DNA of 64,000 nucleotides from Pseudomonas viridiflava (GCF_900580865.1 NZ_UTBZ01000014.1:294352-358351), one strand, 5' to 3'; counted from the first letter of the stretch, positions 8,010 to 17,614 are shown. Program-made: numbers and translations. The notes: generated from the letters alone by a model not told the origin.

Positions 8010-9410
8010 TCAGAACGCTTGAGGTCGATCCGAACCGGTGTGGCGAAAAAACTGCCGAGCGCGCGGATCGCAGGCGTATGCCACGTTGATGCGCAGCCAG
8101 TCGCCCGACTCACCGCTGGGACTGAAGGCATCAGGCGCGGACAGCAGCACGCCACAGCGTTGAGCCTGCCGACGTACCCGCGCGTGATCGCTCATGCGCG
8201 AACGCGCCCAGATGAACAACCCGCCAGCAGGCTTGCCGAAAACCTCCCAATCGGCGTCCTCCAGCGCTTGTAGCGCGGCGGCGCGATCGGCATTCAGCCG
8301 TTGACGCTGGCGTTGCACCAGTTTGCGGTAAGCGCCACTGACCATCAGGCTGGCCAACACTGCCTCGGAAAACCTCGACACCCCCAGCCCACTGATCATC
8401 TTGACCTGCGCCAGCCGCCTGACCATTTCGCTGTCGGCAAAAACGAACCCGACTCGCAGCGAACTGCTCAGGGTCTTGGAGAAACTGCCCACATAGATGA
8501 CTCGCCCCGCATCGTCGAGCGCCGCCAATCGCGTACCGTTTCCAGTGTGCAAGTCCGCGTAGACGTCGTCTTCGATCACTCGCAGGTCGTAGGCCTTGCT
8601 CAGTTGCAGGATGCGTTGCGCCACGCTCGGCGACAGGCAACTGCCGGTGGGGTTGTGATGATGACTGTTGATGAACAACGCATCGGGCCGAAACTGTTGC
8701 AGCAAAGTCTCCAGCGCTTCGATATCCGGTCCGCTCGGGGTGCGACGCACCTCGAGCATGCGCACGCCATGCAGGCGCAGGAGATCGAACAGCGGCGCAT
8801 ACCCGGGTGTTTCGACCACCACGCAGTCGCCGGCCTTGAACAAGGTGCGCACGATCAGATCCAGCGCATGACTGGCGCCGCAGGTACTCAGCAGCTGCGA
8901 GCTGCGGCCATCGATATTGAGCAACCTCAGGCGCTTGACGATCTGCTCGCGCAACGCTGGAAGCCCCAAGGGCGTGCTGTAGTTGAACAGGCTGGCCATG
9001 TCGGTACGCGCCACCTCGCGCAGGGCATAACTGAGGTCGTCAGGCTCGCGCCAGCTTTGCGGCAACCCGCCGCCGCCCAGCTTCAAACCACCAACTGCCT
9101 CACACACGGCATCGCACCAGGCATACCGGCCTTCGAAGGCCGCCAATTCCTCATCTGCACCCCGTGTCGACGGCGCGGCGGCGACGATGAAGCCGGTGCC
9201 TTGGCATGAGTTCAGAACACCCTGCGATACCAACCGCTCACACGCCTCGACGACACACGACTGGCTGAGCAGATTGCCCCGGGCGATTTGCCGCACGGAA
9301 GGCAAACGGGTGGCCGGCGGTACGCCGCTTTGCAGGATCCACTCCGTCAGTCCGTCAACAATCTGCTGCACGACCGGCACCATTGCCTGTCGATCAATTC
9401 TCAATTCCAT
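8010..9410 (-). CDS. MocR/GntR-type regulator with aminotransferase domain
   Basis: A 466-residue fusion of an N-terminal GntR winged helix (about 10-75; [25 protein letters not shown]) and a fold-type I PLP-dependent aminotransferase domain. The PLP lysine is K312 in [17 protein letters not shown]253-PTG256 and the D281/D282-VY segment are also present. MocR proteins are transcriptional activators or repressors of vitamin B6, GABA or amino acid genes. ATG 9410 is preceded by AGGAG eleven bases upstream; a longer frame to 9518 has no such support. Neighbours (chemoreceptor downstream, SDR upstream) give no clear target. Confidence 0.88.
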   Translation of the reverse strand: MELRIDRQAMVPVVQQIVDGLTEWILQSGVPPATRLPSVRQIARGNLLSQSCVVEACERLVSQGVLNSCQGTGFIVAAAPSTRGADEELAAFEGRYAWCDAVCEAVGGLKLGGGGLPQSWREPDDLSYALREVARTDMASLFNYSTPLGLPALREQIVKRLRLLNIDGRSSQLLSTCGASHALDLIVRTLFKAGDCVVVETPGYAPLFDLLRLHGVRMLEVRRTPSGPDIEALETLLQQFRPDALFINSHHHNPTGSCLSPSVAQRILQLSKAYDLRVIEDDVYADLHTGNGTRLAALDDAGRVIYVGSFSKTLSSSLRVGFVFADSEMVRRLAQVKMISGLGVSRFSEAVLASLMVSGAYRKLVQRQRQRLNADRAAALQALEDADWEVFGKPAGGLFIWARSRMSDHARVRRQAQRCGVLLSAPDAFSPSGESGDWLRINVAYACDPRARQFFRHTGSDRPQAF

Positions 9411-9555
9411 GAGCAAGCAAACTCCTGTCCGTTTTGCTGGCGGCAGTAAATCACAGCCGCGCCGGACAGGCTGTGCGACAACGCCGCCAAAAGCGACCGT
9501 TCTAACCGTTTGATACACATTGTTTAAGGGACTTCACGGAACTGACCGTGATCCA

Positions 9556-9589
9556 CAAAAAAGCCCGCAACGAATGCGGGCTGTTTTTC
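9556..9589 (-). terminator. Terminator downstream of the SDR gene
   Basis: AAAAAAGCCCGCA-ACGAA-TGCGGGCTGTTTTT hairpin, 12 bases past the SDR stop codon on the minus strand. Confidence 0.85.
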
Positions 9590-9600
9590 TTGCGCGTTTT

Positions 9601-10362
9601 TCAGAACGCGGTGACGCCGCCATCCACTGCCAGCGAGTGGCCGGTGGTGAATGCCGCACCGTCGCTGCACAGGTACAACACAGCGCTGGCGATCTCCTCC
9701 ACTTTGCCGATGCGCCCGACCGGGTGCATGGCATTGGCGAACTCGCCCTTCTTCGGATCGGCCTCATAAGCGCGGCGGAACATGTCGGTATCGATCACCG
9801 CCGGGCACACTGCGTTGACGCGGATTTTCTTCTTCGCATATTCGATCGCCGCCGATTTGGTCAGACCGATCACCGCATGCTTGGACGCCGCATAGATGCT
9901 CATCTTCGGCGCCGCGCCCAGTCCCGCGACCGAGGCGGTGTTGACGATCGCCCCACCGCCCTGCGCCAGCAACAGCGGCAATTGATACTTCATGCACAGC
10001 CAGACGCCTTTGACGTTGACGCCGATGATTGCGTCGAACTCATCCATCGAGCCGTCGGCCAGTTTGCCTTTTTCGATTTCGATGCCGGCATTGTTGAAGG
10101 CGTAGTCGAGACGGCCGTAGGTGTTGATGACCTCGTCCATCAGATTCTTCACTTCGCTCTCGACGGTAACGTTGCAACGCACGAAGGTCGCTTCGCCGCC
10201 GGCTGTACGAATCAGCGCTACCGTGCCCTCGCCCCCTGCCGCGTCCAGGTCGGCGACCACCACTTTCAGGCCTTCGGCGGCGAACGCCTGCGCGGTCGCA
10301 CGGCCGATGCCGTTGGCCGCGCCAGTGACTACGGCAACTTCACCGGAAAACGTCATGCTCAT
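9601..10362 (-). CDS. SDR-family NAD(P)-dependent oxidoreductase
   Basis: A 253-residue classical short-chain dehydrogenase/reductase. The cofactor motif TGAANGIG is at about 13-20, NNAG at about 90, the catalytic Ser in NTASVAG and the YAASK Tyr-Lys pair at about 155. Length and motif order fit the glucose-1-dehydrogenase-like/FabG-like group. ATG 10362 has GAGGA seven bases upstream; ATG 10356 is an alternative. The gene diverges from the CurA-type reductase at 10592 across a 229-base gap, so the two may share regulation. Substrate unknown. Confidence 0.9.
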   Translation of the reverse strand: MSMTFSGEVAVVTGAANGIGRATAQAFAAEGLKVVVADLDAAGGEGTVALIRTAGGEATFVRCNVTVESEVKNLMDEVINTYGRLDYAFNNAGIEIEKGKLADGSMDEFDAIIGVNVKGVWLCMKYQLPLLLAQGGGAIVNTASVAGLGAAPKMSIYAASKHAVIGLTKSAAIEYAKKKIRVNAVCPAVIDTDMFRRAYEADPKKGEFANAMHPVGRIGKVEEIASAVLYLCSDGAAFTTGHSLAVDGGVTAF

Positions 10363-10591
10363 TGTTGTGTCCTCGGAGGGATAGATGCAGGGGATTTGCA
10401 GCATAGCCATTGAGGTATGAGGAGCGTCAGCACTATCCAATGGCTGTTTATGCGCCCATGCGTCGCAGTGATAAAACCGTCCCGGTGATCATCACTGCAC
10501 TGGATCGGCGTGCATTCGCCGCATCAGCCAACCTTGCGCCAATGCAGCCAAGCGTCTATCAACAAGACTTCATTCCGTTCGAGTGCCTGCC

Positions 10592-11596
10592 ATGACCAAC
10601 CAGACCAATCGCCAGTTCCTGCTCGCCAAACGCCCGGTGGGTGCGGCCAACCGCGAGACCTTCACCTATCAGGAAGTGCCGGTCGGCGAACCGGCGGCGG
10701 GCCAGATTCTGCTCAAGAACGAATACCTGTCCCTCGACCCGGCCATGCGTGGCTGGATGAACGAAGGCAAGTCCTACATCCCGCCGGTGGGTATCGGCGA
10801 AGTCATGCGTGCGCTGGGCGTCGGCAAAGTCATCGCCTCGAACAATCCGGGCTTTGCGGTCGGGGACTACGTCAATGGCGCCATCGGTGTGCAGGATTAT
10901 TTCCTCGGCGAGCCAAGAGGTTTCTACAAAGTCGATCCGAAACTGGCGCCGCTGCCGGTGTATTTGTCGGCACTGGGCATGACTGGCATGACCGCCTACT
11001 TCGCCCTGCTCGATGTCGGCGCACCCAAGGCTGGCGACACCGTGGTGTTGTCCGGCGCTGCGGGTGCAGTGGGCAGCATTGCCGGGCAGATCGCCAAGAT
11101 CAAAGGTTGCCGTGTGGTTGGCATTGCCGGCGGCGCCGACAAGTGCAAATTCCTCATCGACGAATTAGGCTTTGACGGCGCCATCGACTACAAGTCCGAA
11201 GATGTCGTGGCCGGGCTTAAACGCGAATGCCCGAAAGGCGTCGACGTGTATTTCGACAACGTCGGCGGCGATATTCTCGATGCTGTGCTCAGCCGTCTGA
11301 ACATGAAAGCGCGGGTAGTGATTTGCGGCGCGATCAGCCAGTACAACAATAAAGAAGCGGTCAAAGGCCCGGCCAACTACCTGTCGCTGCTGGTCAACCG
11401 TGCGCGGATGGAAGGCTTTGTGGTGATGGATTACGCGGCGCAATACGCCAGCGCGGCGCAGGAAATGGCCGGCTGGATGGCCAAGGGGCAGCTCAAGAGC
11501 AAGGAAGATATCGTCGAAGGCCTGGAGACCTTTCCGGAAACGCTGATGAAATTGTTCAGCGGTGAGAACTTCGGCAAGTTGGTGCTGAAGGTTTAA
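10592..11596 (+). CDS. NADPH-dependent CurA/leukotriene B4 12-hydroxydehydrogenase-type reductase
   Basis: A 334-residue medium-chain dehydrogenase/reductase without zinc ligands. The N-terminal YLSLDPAMRGWM and the cofactor loop VVLSGAAGAVGSIAGQIAKIKGCRVVGIAGG are typical of the prostaglandin reductase/CurA branch, which reduces alpha,beta-unsaturated ketones with NADPH. ATG 10592 is preferred over an upstream in-frame GTG at 10583; the ribosome binding site is weak. It is followed by a REPIN. Confidence 0.88.
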   Translation: MTNQTNRQFLLAKRPVGAANRETFTYQEVPVGEPAAGQILLKNEYLSLDPAMRGWMNEGKSYIPPVGIGEVMRALGVGKVIASNNPGFAVGDYVNGAIGVQDYFLGEPRGFYKVDPKLAPLPVYLSALGMTGMTAYFALLDVGAPKAGDTVVLSGAAGAVGSIAGQIAKIKGCRVVGIAGGADKCKFLIDELGFDGAIDYKSEDVVAGLKRECPKGVDVYFDNVGGDILDAVLSRLNMKARVVICGAISQYNNKEAVKGPANYLSLLVNRARMEGFVVMDYAAQYASAAQEMAGWMAKGQLKSKEDIVEGLETFPETLMKLFSGENFGKLVLKV

Positions 11597-11614
11597 GGCC
11601 AGCACAAAAACCAA

Positions 11615-11703
11615 TGTGGGAGCGAGCCTGCTCGCGAAAGCGGTGGTTCAGTCGATACTGACTTCGACTGATCACCCTCTTCGCGAGCAGGCTCGCTCCC
11701 ACA
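11615..11703. repeat. REPIN (two inverted REPs)
   Basis: tgtgggagcgagcctgctcg and its reverse complement flank a variable middle of some 40 bases, the standard REPIN form. Confidence 0.92.
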
Positions 11704-11722
11704 TTTGGATCTTCAGTGTGGC

Positions 11723-12421
11723 TTAGGCGATTTCGGCTACAACCGACGCCAGCGCCTGTGCCGGATCAGCCGCCTGGCTGATCGGACGGCCAATCACCAG
11801 ATAGTCGGAACCGGCATCCAGCGCCTGACGCGGAGTCAGAATGCGGCGCTGATCGTCCTGCGCGCTGCCCGCCGGACGAATCCCCGGGGTCACCAGTTGC
11901 AGCGACGGATGCGCGGTTTTCAGTGCCGTGGCTTCCAGCGCCGAGCACACCAGACCGTCCATGCCAGCCTTCTCGGCCAGCGCAGCCAGACGCAAAACCT
12001 GCTCTTGCGGCTCGATATCCAGACCGATACCGGCCAGGTCTTCGCGCTCCATTGAGGTCAGCACGGTCACGCCGATCAGCAGCGGTTGCGGGCCGCTGCG
12101 CTTGTCCAGCTCTTCACGGCAAGCTGCCATCATGCGCATACCACCGGAGCAATGCACGTTGACCATCCACACGCCCATCTCGGCGGCGGCTTTCACGGCC
12201 ATCGCGGTGGTGTTGGGAATGTCGTGGAATTTCAGGTCGAGGAATACTTCAAAACCCTTGTCACGCAGGGTGCCGACAATTTCTGCGGCGCAACTGGTGA
12301 ACAGCTCCTTGCCCACTTTGACCCGGCACAGTTTCGGGTCCAACTGGTCGGCCAGCTTCAGTGCGGCGTCACGGGTAGGGAAATCCAGGGCGACGATGAT
12401 AGGAGTCTGGCAGGCGGACAT
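11723..12421 (-). CDS. pyrF: Orotidine 5'-phosphate decarboxylase
   Basis: A 232-residue TIM-barrel enzyme that converts OMP to UMP, the last step of de novo pyrimidine synthesis. It shows [14 protein letters not shown] at the start, the catalytic DLKFHDIP (about 60-67) and the phosphate-binding TPGIRP and YLVIGRPI near the C-terminus. Start ATG 12421 fits the family N-terminus [13 protein letters not shown]; the open frame upstream is non-coding. The length is standard. It is transcribed away from the two-component genes at 12706. Confidence 0.96.
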   Translation of the reverse strand: MSACQTPIIVALDFPTRDAALKLADQLDPKLCRVKVGKELFTSCAAEIVGTLRDKGFEVFLDLKFHDIPNTTAMAVKAAAEMGVWMVNVHCSGGMRMMAACREELDKRSGPQPLLIGVTVLTSMEREDLAGIGLDIEPQEQVLRLAALAEKAGMDGLVCSALEATALKTAHPSLQLVTPGIRPAGSAQDDQRRILTPRQALDAGSDYLVIGRPISQAADPAQALASVVAEIA

Positions 12422-12705
12422 GAATGGGCTCTCAGGCAGGTCGAAATCGGCGCGCATTGTAGCGGAACCGGCGGCGGCGCGGCACCCGATGATCGGTAAA
12501 TCGTCGCGCCGACCGTGATCAGCATAGCGCTCGCTGCTATTGTGTCGACTCCGATACACAACCGACACGCCAGCAACAAGCACTCGCGCTAGCCTCGCCA
12601 GCCGCAACACGTCCTTACATCAGCACTTCCCGCCTCACGGCCGGACGCCTATGCTGAAACCACCACCTCGCAGCCCATCTTTTGTGGTTGGCGGCCTACT
12701 GGCAG

Positions 12706-13467
12706 ATGAACAGCCTCATGCACAACACCCAAATGACCGCGACGGATGAGCCTAAAGACGACAAGCGCTGGAGCATTCGTGCGCTGATCGTCGACGATGA
12801 CGTGCCGATCCGCGAGCTGATGATCGATTACCTCGCTCGCTTCAACATCCACGCCAGCGGCGTCACCGACGGAGCGGCGATGCGTCAGGCGCTGCTGGCC
12901 GAGCATTTCGACGTTGTCGTACTGGATCTGATGCTGCCCGGCGAAGACGGCTTGTCGCTGTGCCGCTGGCTGCGCGCCGAATCGGACATCCCGATCCTGA
13001 TGCTCACCGCTCGCTGCGAACCGACCGACCGCATCATCGGCCTGGAACTGGGCGCTGATGACTACATGGCCAAGCCGTTCGAACCGCGCGAACTGGTCGC
13101 ACGCATTCAGACCATCCTGCGCCGGGTGCGTGACGACCGTACCGAACAACGGGCCAACATTCGTTTCGACAATTGGCGCTTGAACAGCGTCCTGCGTCAG
13201 TTGATCGCTGACGATGGCCTCGTGGTGCCGCTGTCCAACGCCGAATTCCGTCTGCTGTGGGTGTTTATCGAACGCCCGCGCCGGGTGCTCAGCCGCGAGC
13301 AATTACTCGACGCGGCCCGGGGTCGCTCGATCGAAGCATTCGACCGCAGCATCGATCTGCTGGTGTCGCGTCTGCGGCAGAAACTCGGTGACGACCCGAA
13401 AGCCCCGCAGTTGATCAAAACCGTGCGCGGTGAGGGTTACCTGTTCGACGCGCGAGACATCGGCTGA
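12706..13467 (+). CDS. OmpR-family response regulator
   Basis: A response regulator of about 253 residues: receiver domain with acidic pocket DDD (30-32), phospho-acceptor D74 in VVLDLMLPGEDG and conserved Lys in DDYMAKPFEP, then an OmpR-type winged helix (SNAEFRLLWVFIERPRRVLSREQLL ... SIDLLVSRLRQKLGDD). Three in-frame ATGs (12706, 12718, 12733) are possible starts, none with a strong ribosome binding site. Its stop overlaps the ATG of the sensor kinase by one base. By position after pyrF it matches what I recall as PA2881 in P. aeruginosa. The stimulus is unknown. Confidence 0.9.
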   Translation: MNSLMHNTQMTATDEPKDDKRWSIRALIVDDDVPIRELMIDYLARFNIHASGVTDGAAMRQALLAEHFDVVVLDLMLPGEDGLSLCRWLRAESDIPILMLTARCEPTDRIIGLELGADDYMAKPFEPRELVARIQTILRRVRDDRTEQRANIRFDNWRLNSVLRQLIADDGLVVPLSNAEFRLLWVFIERPRRVLSREQLLDAARGRSIEAFDRSIDLLVSRLRQKLGDDPKAPQLIKTVRGEGYLFDARDIG

Positions 13468-14516
13468 TGCGGGCGCGCTTCGACACGCTGTTCGGGCGCC
13501 TGTTTGGCGTGCTGTTCGTGGCGATCGTCCTGGCGCACCTGCTGGCGTTTACCTGGTTCCGCCTCTACGGCCCGCCCCCGCCTCCGCCACCTCAGGAGTT
13601 CTCCCAAGGCGCCAACGGCCAACCAATGGCGCAAGACCCGCGCTACCCGCCACGGCCACCGCGTCCGTGGTTCGGTGGCCCGATAGTCCCGCTGACCTTC
13701 CAGTTCATCACGCTGATGATCGCGGCATGGTATGGCGCCAAACTGCTCAGCCGCCCGATCCAGCGTCTGAGCGACGCCGCCGAACGCCTCAGCGAAGACC
13801 TCGACAGCCCGCCACTCGACGAGTCCGGCCCGCGCGAAGCACGACAAGCCGCGCACACCTTCAATCTGATGCAGCGGCGCATTCGCGAACAGGTGCAGCA
13901 GCGCGCGCGGATGCTCGGTGCGGTGTCCCACGATCTGCGTACACCGTTGTCACGCCTGAAACTGCGTCTGGAAAACATCAGCGATGAAAGGCTGCAGGGC
14001 CAGATGCGCCAGGATCTCGACGACATGATCGGCATGCTCGACGCCACGCTCACCTACCTGCACGAACAGCGCACCAGCGAAGCGTTGCAGTTGATGGATG
14101 TGCAGGCGCTGGTCGAGTCACTGTGCGAAAACGCTCAGGACCAGGGCGCCGACGTGCAGGTCCGCGGCCATTGCACACCACTGCCGGTGCAGCCGATGGC
14201 GTTGCGTTCATGCATCAACAACCTCCTGGACAATGCCCTGCGTTATGCCGGGCAGGCGCGCATTGAACTGCACGATCAGCGCGAGCAACTGCTGATCAGC
14301 GTGATCGACCACGGCCCGGGGATTGCCGAAGATAAGCGTGAAGCGGTGTTCGAGCCGTTCTATCGACTGGAAGGCTCGCGCAATCGCAACTCCGGCGGCG
14401 TTGGCCTGGGCATGACCATTGCCCGTGAAGCGGCGCAGCGTCAGGGTGGACAACTCCACCTTGAAGAAACTCCGGGCGGTGGCCTCACTGCCGTCATTCG
14501 CCTACCGCGCCCCTGA
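13467..14516 (+). CDS. Sensor histidine kinase with proline-rich periplasmic loop
   Basis: A 349-residue kinase. Membrane segment 1 (about 11-33) is followed by a periplasmic loop of only some 40 residues that is strikingly proline-rich (seven prolines in a row at about 36-42, then RYPPRPPRPWFGGP), then membrane segment 2 (about 73-93), HAMP, HisKA with H155 in GAVSHDLRTPLSRLKLRLE and a HATPase domain (NNLLDNALRYAG; VIDHGPGI; GGVGLGMTIARE). The short loop cannot hold a folded sensor domain, so it may bind metal, sense the membrane or contact a partner. The start overlaps the regulator stop, so the pair is co-translated. Confidence 0.92.
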   Translation: MRARFDTLFGRLFGVLFVAIVLAHLLAFTWFRLYGPPPPPPPQEFSQGANGQPMAQDPRYPPRPPRPWFGGPIVPLTFQFITLMIAAWYGAKLLSRPIQRLSDAAERLSEDLDSPPLDESGPREARQAAHTFNLMQRRIREQVQQRARMLGAVSHDLRTPLSRLKLRLENISDERLQGQMRQDLDDMIGMLDATLTYLHEQRTSEALQLMDVQALVESLCENAQDQGADVQVRGHCTPLPVQPMALRSCINNLLDNALRYAGQARIELHDQREQLLISVIDHGPGIAEDKREAVFEPFYRLEGSRNRNSGGVGLGMTIAREAAQRQGGQLHLEETPGGGLTAVIRLPRP

Positions 14517-14533
14517 GAACATCACCGACCCCC

Positions 14534-14622
14534 TGTGGGAGCGAGCCTGCTCGCGAAGACGTCAGCTGATCCACATCTCTTGTGAATGTACCGGCCTCTT
14601 CGCGAGCAGGCTCGCTCCCACA
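14534..14622. repeat. REPIN
   Basis: Inverted pair of the main REP around a variable middle, directly after the sensor kinase gene. Confidence 0.92.
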
Positions 14623-14651
14623 GGGGTTAAGCGGTGTTAATTGCATCGTGT

Positions 14652-14727
14652 GTACCCACCGGTACAAACCCCACATACCCCCGACAACTTGCGCCCTGAC
14701 GCTGCATAAGCCGGTACACCCACCGGT
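14652..14727. promoter_or_regulatory. Paired inverted repeats upstream of the EF-hand gene
   Basis: GTACC-CACC-GGTAC at 14652-14665 and CCGGT-ACACCC-ACCGG at about 14711-14726 are related palindromic elements sharing a cacccaccggt-like core, 60 bases apart, just upstream of the EF-hand gene. They could be operators; the neighbouring response regulator is the obvious candidate binder, but this is inference. Confidence 0.4.
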
Positions 14728-14751
14728 TTTCCATTCCAGGGAGTGAGTCCG

Positions 14752-15618
14752 ATGATCGGTAGCGTCAGCAACTACACCAGCTATACCAGCACCAGCAGCA
14801 CCTCCACGCAAAACGCCCGCAGCCAGCAACTGCAAAAAGAACTGTTCGCCAAACTCGACAGCAACAGCGACGGCGCAGTGGACCAGGACGAACTGAAAAG
14901 TGCCCTGTCGCAGAAATCCGATGACGGCCTGTTGGTCAACCTGAGCAAACAGTTCGGCGATCTGGACAGCGACGACAGCGGCAGCCTCAGCGCCGAAGAA
15001 ATGACCGCCATGGCGCCACCCCCGCCACCGCCAAACGATCAAGCACCAGACACCGACCTCGCCGACGCCCTGATCAGCGCCCTCGACACCGATGGCGACG
15101 GTGCTATCAGCAGTGACGAACTGAGCAGCGGCCTGACTAGCGCCGGCAGCAGCGCCGACAGCAACGAACTCTTCTCCGCACTCGACAAGAACAAGGACGG
15201 CACCGTCAGCCAGGACGAACTCACCGCCAGCCTGACCCCGCCCCCTCCGCCGCCGCCACACATCAACAGTGACGAACTGTTCAGCCAGCTCGATGCGGAT
15301 AGCGATGGCAGCGTCACAGCCACGGAATTAAGCAGCGCTGTGCAGACCAGCAACAGCACCTCATCGACCAGCACCGACACCAGCGCCGACACCAGCGCCG
15401 CACTGCTCAAAGTACTCGACAGCGACAGCAGTGGCGGCGTGAGCAGTGATGAACTGAAAGCGGCTTTACAGGCCGGGCGTGAACGACCGGACGAAGAACA
15501 GACGGCATCGACCCAGAGCACCACAGAAGCGCTGAATCGCATGATTGCCAATTTGAGCAAGCAGTACTCGCTCGATAGCGCAGCGCCGGTGGGCAAGTAT
15601 TTGAATGTGGCGACTTGA
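14752..15618 (+). CDS. Six-EF-hand calcium-binding protein (XopAW-like)
   Basis: A 288-residue acidic protein with six canonical EF-hand loops at about 36-47, 72-83, 112-123, 145-156, 181-192 and 223-234 (for example DTDGDGAISSDE and DKNKDGTVSQDE). Polyproline linkers (about 89-94 and 163-169) separate the pairs. There is no signal peptide; the N-terminus is rich in Ser and Thr, as in proteins annotated as XopAW-type type III effectors, though that export route is not shown here and no secretion genes are nearby. AGGGAG precedes ATG 14752. It follows the two-component pair and a REPIN and is followed by a repeat array. Confidence 0.85.
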   Translation: MIGSVSNYTSYTSTSSTSTQNARSQQLQKELFAKLDSNSDGAVDQDELKSALSQKSDDGLLVNLSKQFGDLDSDDSGSLSAEEMTAMAPPPPPPNDQAPDTDLADALISALDTDGDGAISSDELSSGLTSAGSSADSNELFSALDKNKDGTVSQDELTASLTPPPPPPPHINSDELFSQLDADSDGSVTATELSSAVQTSNSTSSTSTDTSADTSAALLKVLDSDSSGGVSSDELKAALQAGRERPDEEQTASTQSTTEALNRMIANLSKQYSLDSAAPVGKYLNVAT

Positions 15619-15625
15619 GTCGACG

Positions 15626-16110
15626 CCCCTCACCCCTAACCCTCTCCCAGAGTGAGAGGGAGCTGATCGAGGTGTTTGGACGAGTTACGCCGACGTGAAA
15701 TACCGAGTCGAACTCAGATTCTGAAACAGATCAAAAGCCCCTCACCCTAACCCTCTCCCAGAGGGAGAGGGGACTGACCGAGGTGTTTGGGAGAGCTACA
15801 CCGACGTGAAATACCGAGTCGAACTCAGATTCTGAAACAGATCAAAAGCCCCTCACCCTAACCCTCTCCCAGAGGGAGAGGGGACTGACCGTGGTGTTCG
15901 GGGGAGGAACGCCGACGCGAAAATACCGAGTCAAACTCAGATTCTGAAACAGATCAAAAGCCCCTCACCCTAACCCTCTCCCAGAGGGAGAGGGAACTGA
16001 CCGAGGTGTTTGGGGGAGGTACGCCGACGTGCGATACCGAGTTGAACTCAAGCTTTGAAAAGACCAGAGATCGGCCCCCTCTCCCTCGGGAGAGGGCTGG
16101 GCGGGCGGCG
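15626..16110. repeat. Tandem array of a 112-base unit (four copies) with inverted end
   Basis: Units begin with cccctcaccctaaccctctc at 15626, 15738, 15849 and 15961, a period of 111-112 bases. Each holds the palindrome cctctcccagagggagagg, then ctgaccgaggtgtttggg and ataccgagtcgaactcagat. The array ends with an inverted arm (ccctctccctcgggagaggg) at about 16076-16100. The same building blocks recur at 49450-49775 and 59123-59329. Confidence 0.88.
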
Positions 16111-16163
16111 TTCCGATGAGGGGCAAATCCACCACAAAACCAAAGCCGAACACCCGCGCTCTT

Positions 16164-16481
16164 CACCACTCAATAGGCCGAGTGTCAGCTCGCCTGCTCT
16201 TGATCTTGATCCACGGGCGACGTCGGAAGGCTGAGTGGAGGGATTGATCCGGGCGTGGGAGCGCAGCGACCGTTTGGCGCAGCCAAACACAGCGAGAGGA
16301 GGTGCAGCGAAGCAAACCGTAGGCGCTGCGCCCGGATCGATCCCGCAGCGAAGGAACCCCGAGCCCCAGCGAGCGGGCCGCACGCAGGAGCAAGCCTTTT
16401 GGGTTACCTTTTCGGCGTTTGGAAAAGGTGACCCGCCGTAAGGGCGGAACCCTAATCAGCAACACCCGCAGCAACGGATAT
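16164..16481. repeat. Long dispersed repeat, copy 2 (about 318 bases)
   Basis: Same sequence and orientation as 5535-5871, shorter by about 17 bases near 16405. It ends 12 bases before the stop codon of the minus-strand permease gene, again in a convergent gap. No credible gene is inside. Confidence 0.85.
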
Positions 16482-16492
16482 GCCCACAAAAA

Positions 16493-17545
16493 TCAGCGTC
16501 GCTCCTCAACCCGCCCCTGACTCTTGCTCCAATCCGTCAACAAACTATAAGCCACCGCCAACAACGTAGGCCCGATAAACAACCCGATAAACCCAAACGC
16601 AATCAACCCGCCAAACACCCCAAGCAACACAATCACCAACGGCAAATTCCCCCCGCGGCTGATCAGATACGGCTTGAGCACGTTGTCCACGCCACTGATG
16701 ATGAACGTCCCCCAGATCCCGAGAAACACCGCCATCCCATACTCACCCTTCCACGCCAGCCAAGCCGTGGCCGGCACCCACACCAACGGCGGCCCCATCG
16801 GAATCAGACTCAACAGGAAAGTGACAATCCCGAGCACCAACGCCCCCGGCACCCCGGCAATGAAAAACCCGATCAACGCCAGAACTGCCTGCGCCGCCGC
16901 CGTGCCGATCACCCCGTTGACCACCCGCTGCACCGTACCGGCCACCAACTCGATGTAATACCCGGCGCGATCACCGATCAAGCGCTCGAGCAGACTGTGC
17001 ACAAACGCCGCCAGCCGTGGCCCGTCACGATAGAAAAAGAACACAAACACAATGCTCAACGTCAGCTCGAGAATCCCGCCGCCAATCTGCGCACTGCGCG
17101 CCAGCAGCCAGTTACCGACCTGCCCGAGATACGGCTTGACCGAGACCATCAGCGCCGCACCTTGCTGATCAATGCTGTCCCACAGTCCTACCAGCCGTTC
17201 ACCCACAAACGGCACAGCCCCCAGCCAGCCCGGCGCTTCCGGCAGACCGTCGACCTGCACATCCTTGACGAACGCCGTGGCATCGCGCACATGATCGGCC
17301 AGGTTGAACCCCAGCCAGACCAGCGGTGCGGCCACCAACAGCATCCAGCCCAGCGTCAGAATCGCCGCAGCCAGCGATTCACGACCATTGAGCCAGCGGG
17401 TCAACAGGCGCATCAGCGGCCAACTGGCAAACGCCAGCACCGCGCCCCAGAACAGCGCCGACCAGAACGGCGCCATCACCCACAGACTGGCGCCAAACAA
17501 CACCAGCAACAGGATCTGCACCAGCAGGCGATCGTTATTGAGCAT
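16493..17545 (-). CDS. AI-2E family transporter (PerM/YdiK-like permease)
   Basis: A 350-residue inner-membrane protein with about seven to eight hydrophobic segments. The pattern fits the AI-2E exporter/PerM family: paired N-terminal helices (LLVQILLLVLFGASLWVMAPFW), a long middle soluble stretch, and the C-terminal LSLIPMGPPLVWVPA, ISGVDNVLKPYLISRG and LGVFGGLIAFGFIGLFIGPTLLAV segments. Members export small molecules or act as Na+/H+ antiporters; the family name does not prove an autoinducer-2 role. ATG 17545 fits the family N-terminus. Confidence 0.9.
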   Translation of the reverse strand: MLNNDRLLVQILLLVLFGASLWVMAPFWSALFWGAVLAFASWPLMRLLTRWLNGRESLAAAILTLGWMLLVAAPLVWLGFNLADHVRDATAFVKDVQVDGLPEAPGWLGAVPFVGERLVGLWDSIDQQGAALMVSVKPYLGQVGNWLLARSAQIGGGILELTLSIVFVFFFYRDGPRLAAFVHSLLERLIGDRAGYYIELVAGTVQRVVNGVIGTAAAQAVLALIGFFIAGVPGALVLGIVTFLLSLIPMGPPLVWVPATAWLAWKGEYGMAVFLGIWGTFIISGVDNVLKPYLISRGGNLPLVIVLLGVFGGLIAFGFIGLFIGPTLLAVAYSLLTDWSKSQGRVEERR

Positions 17546-17614
17546 GTAGAGTCTCGAAAAAGTCAGTCAGGCAAAGAGTAGGCGAACACGCCGCGCGTGC
17601 TCGCCCGAAACAGC

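Noticed and set aside
16493..17545. Evidence for autoinducer-2 signalling
   Set aside because: The family name alone does not prove AI-2 transport, and no luxS or lsr genes are seen.
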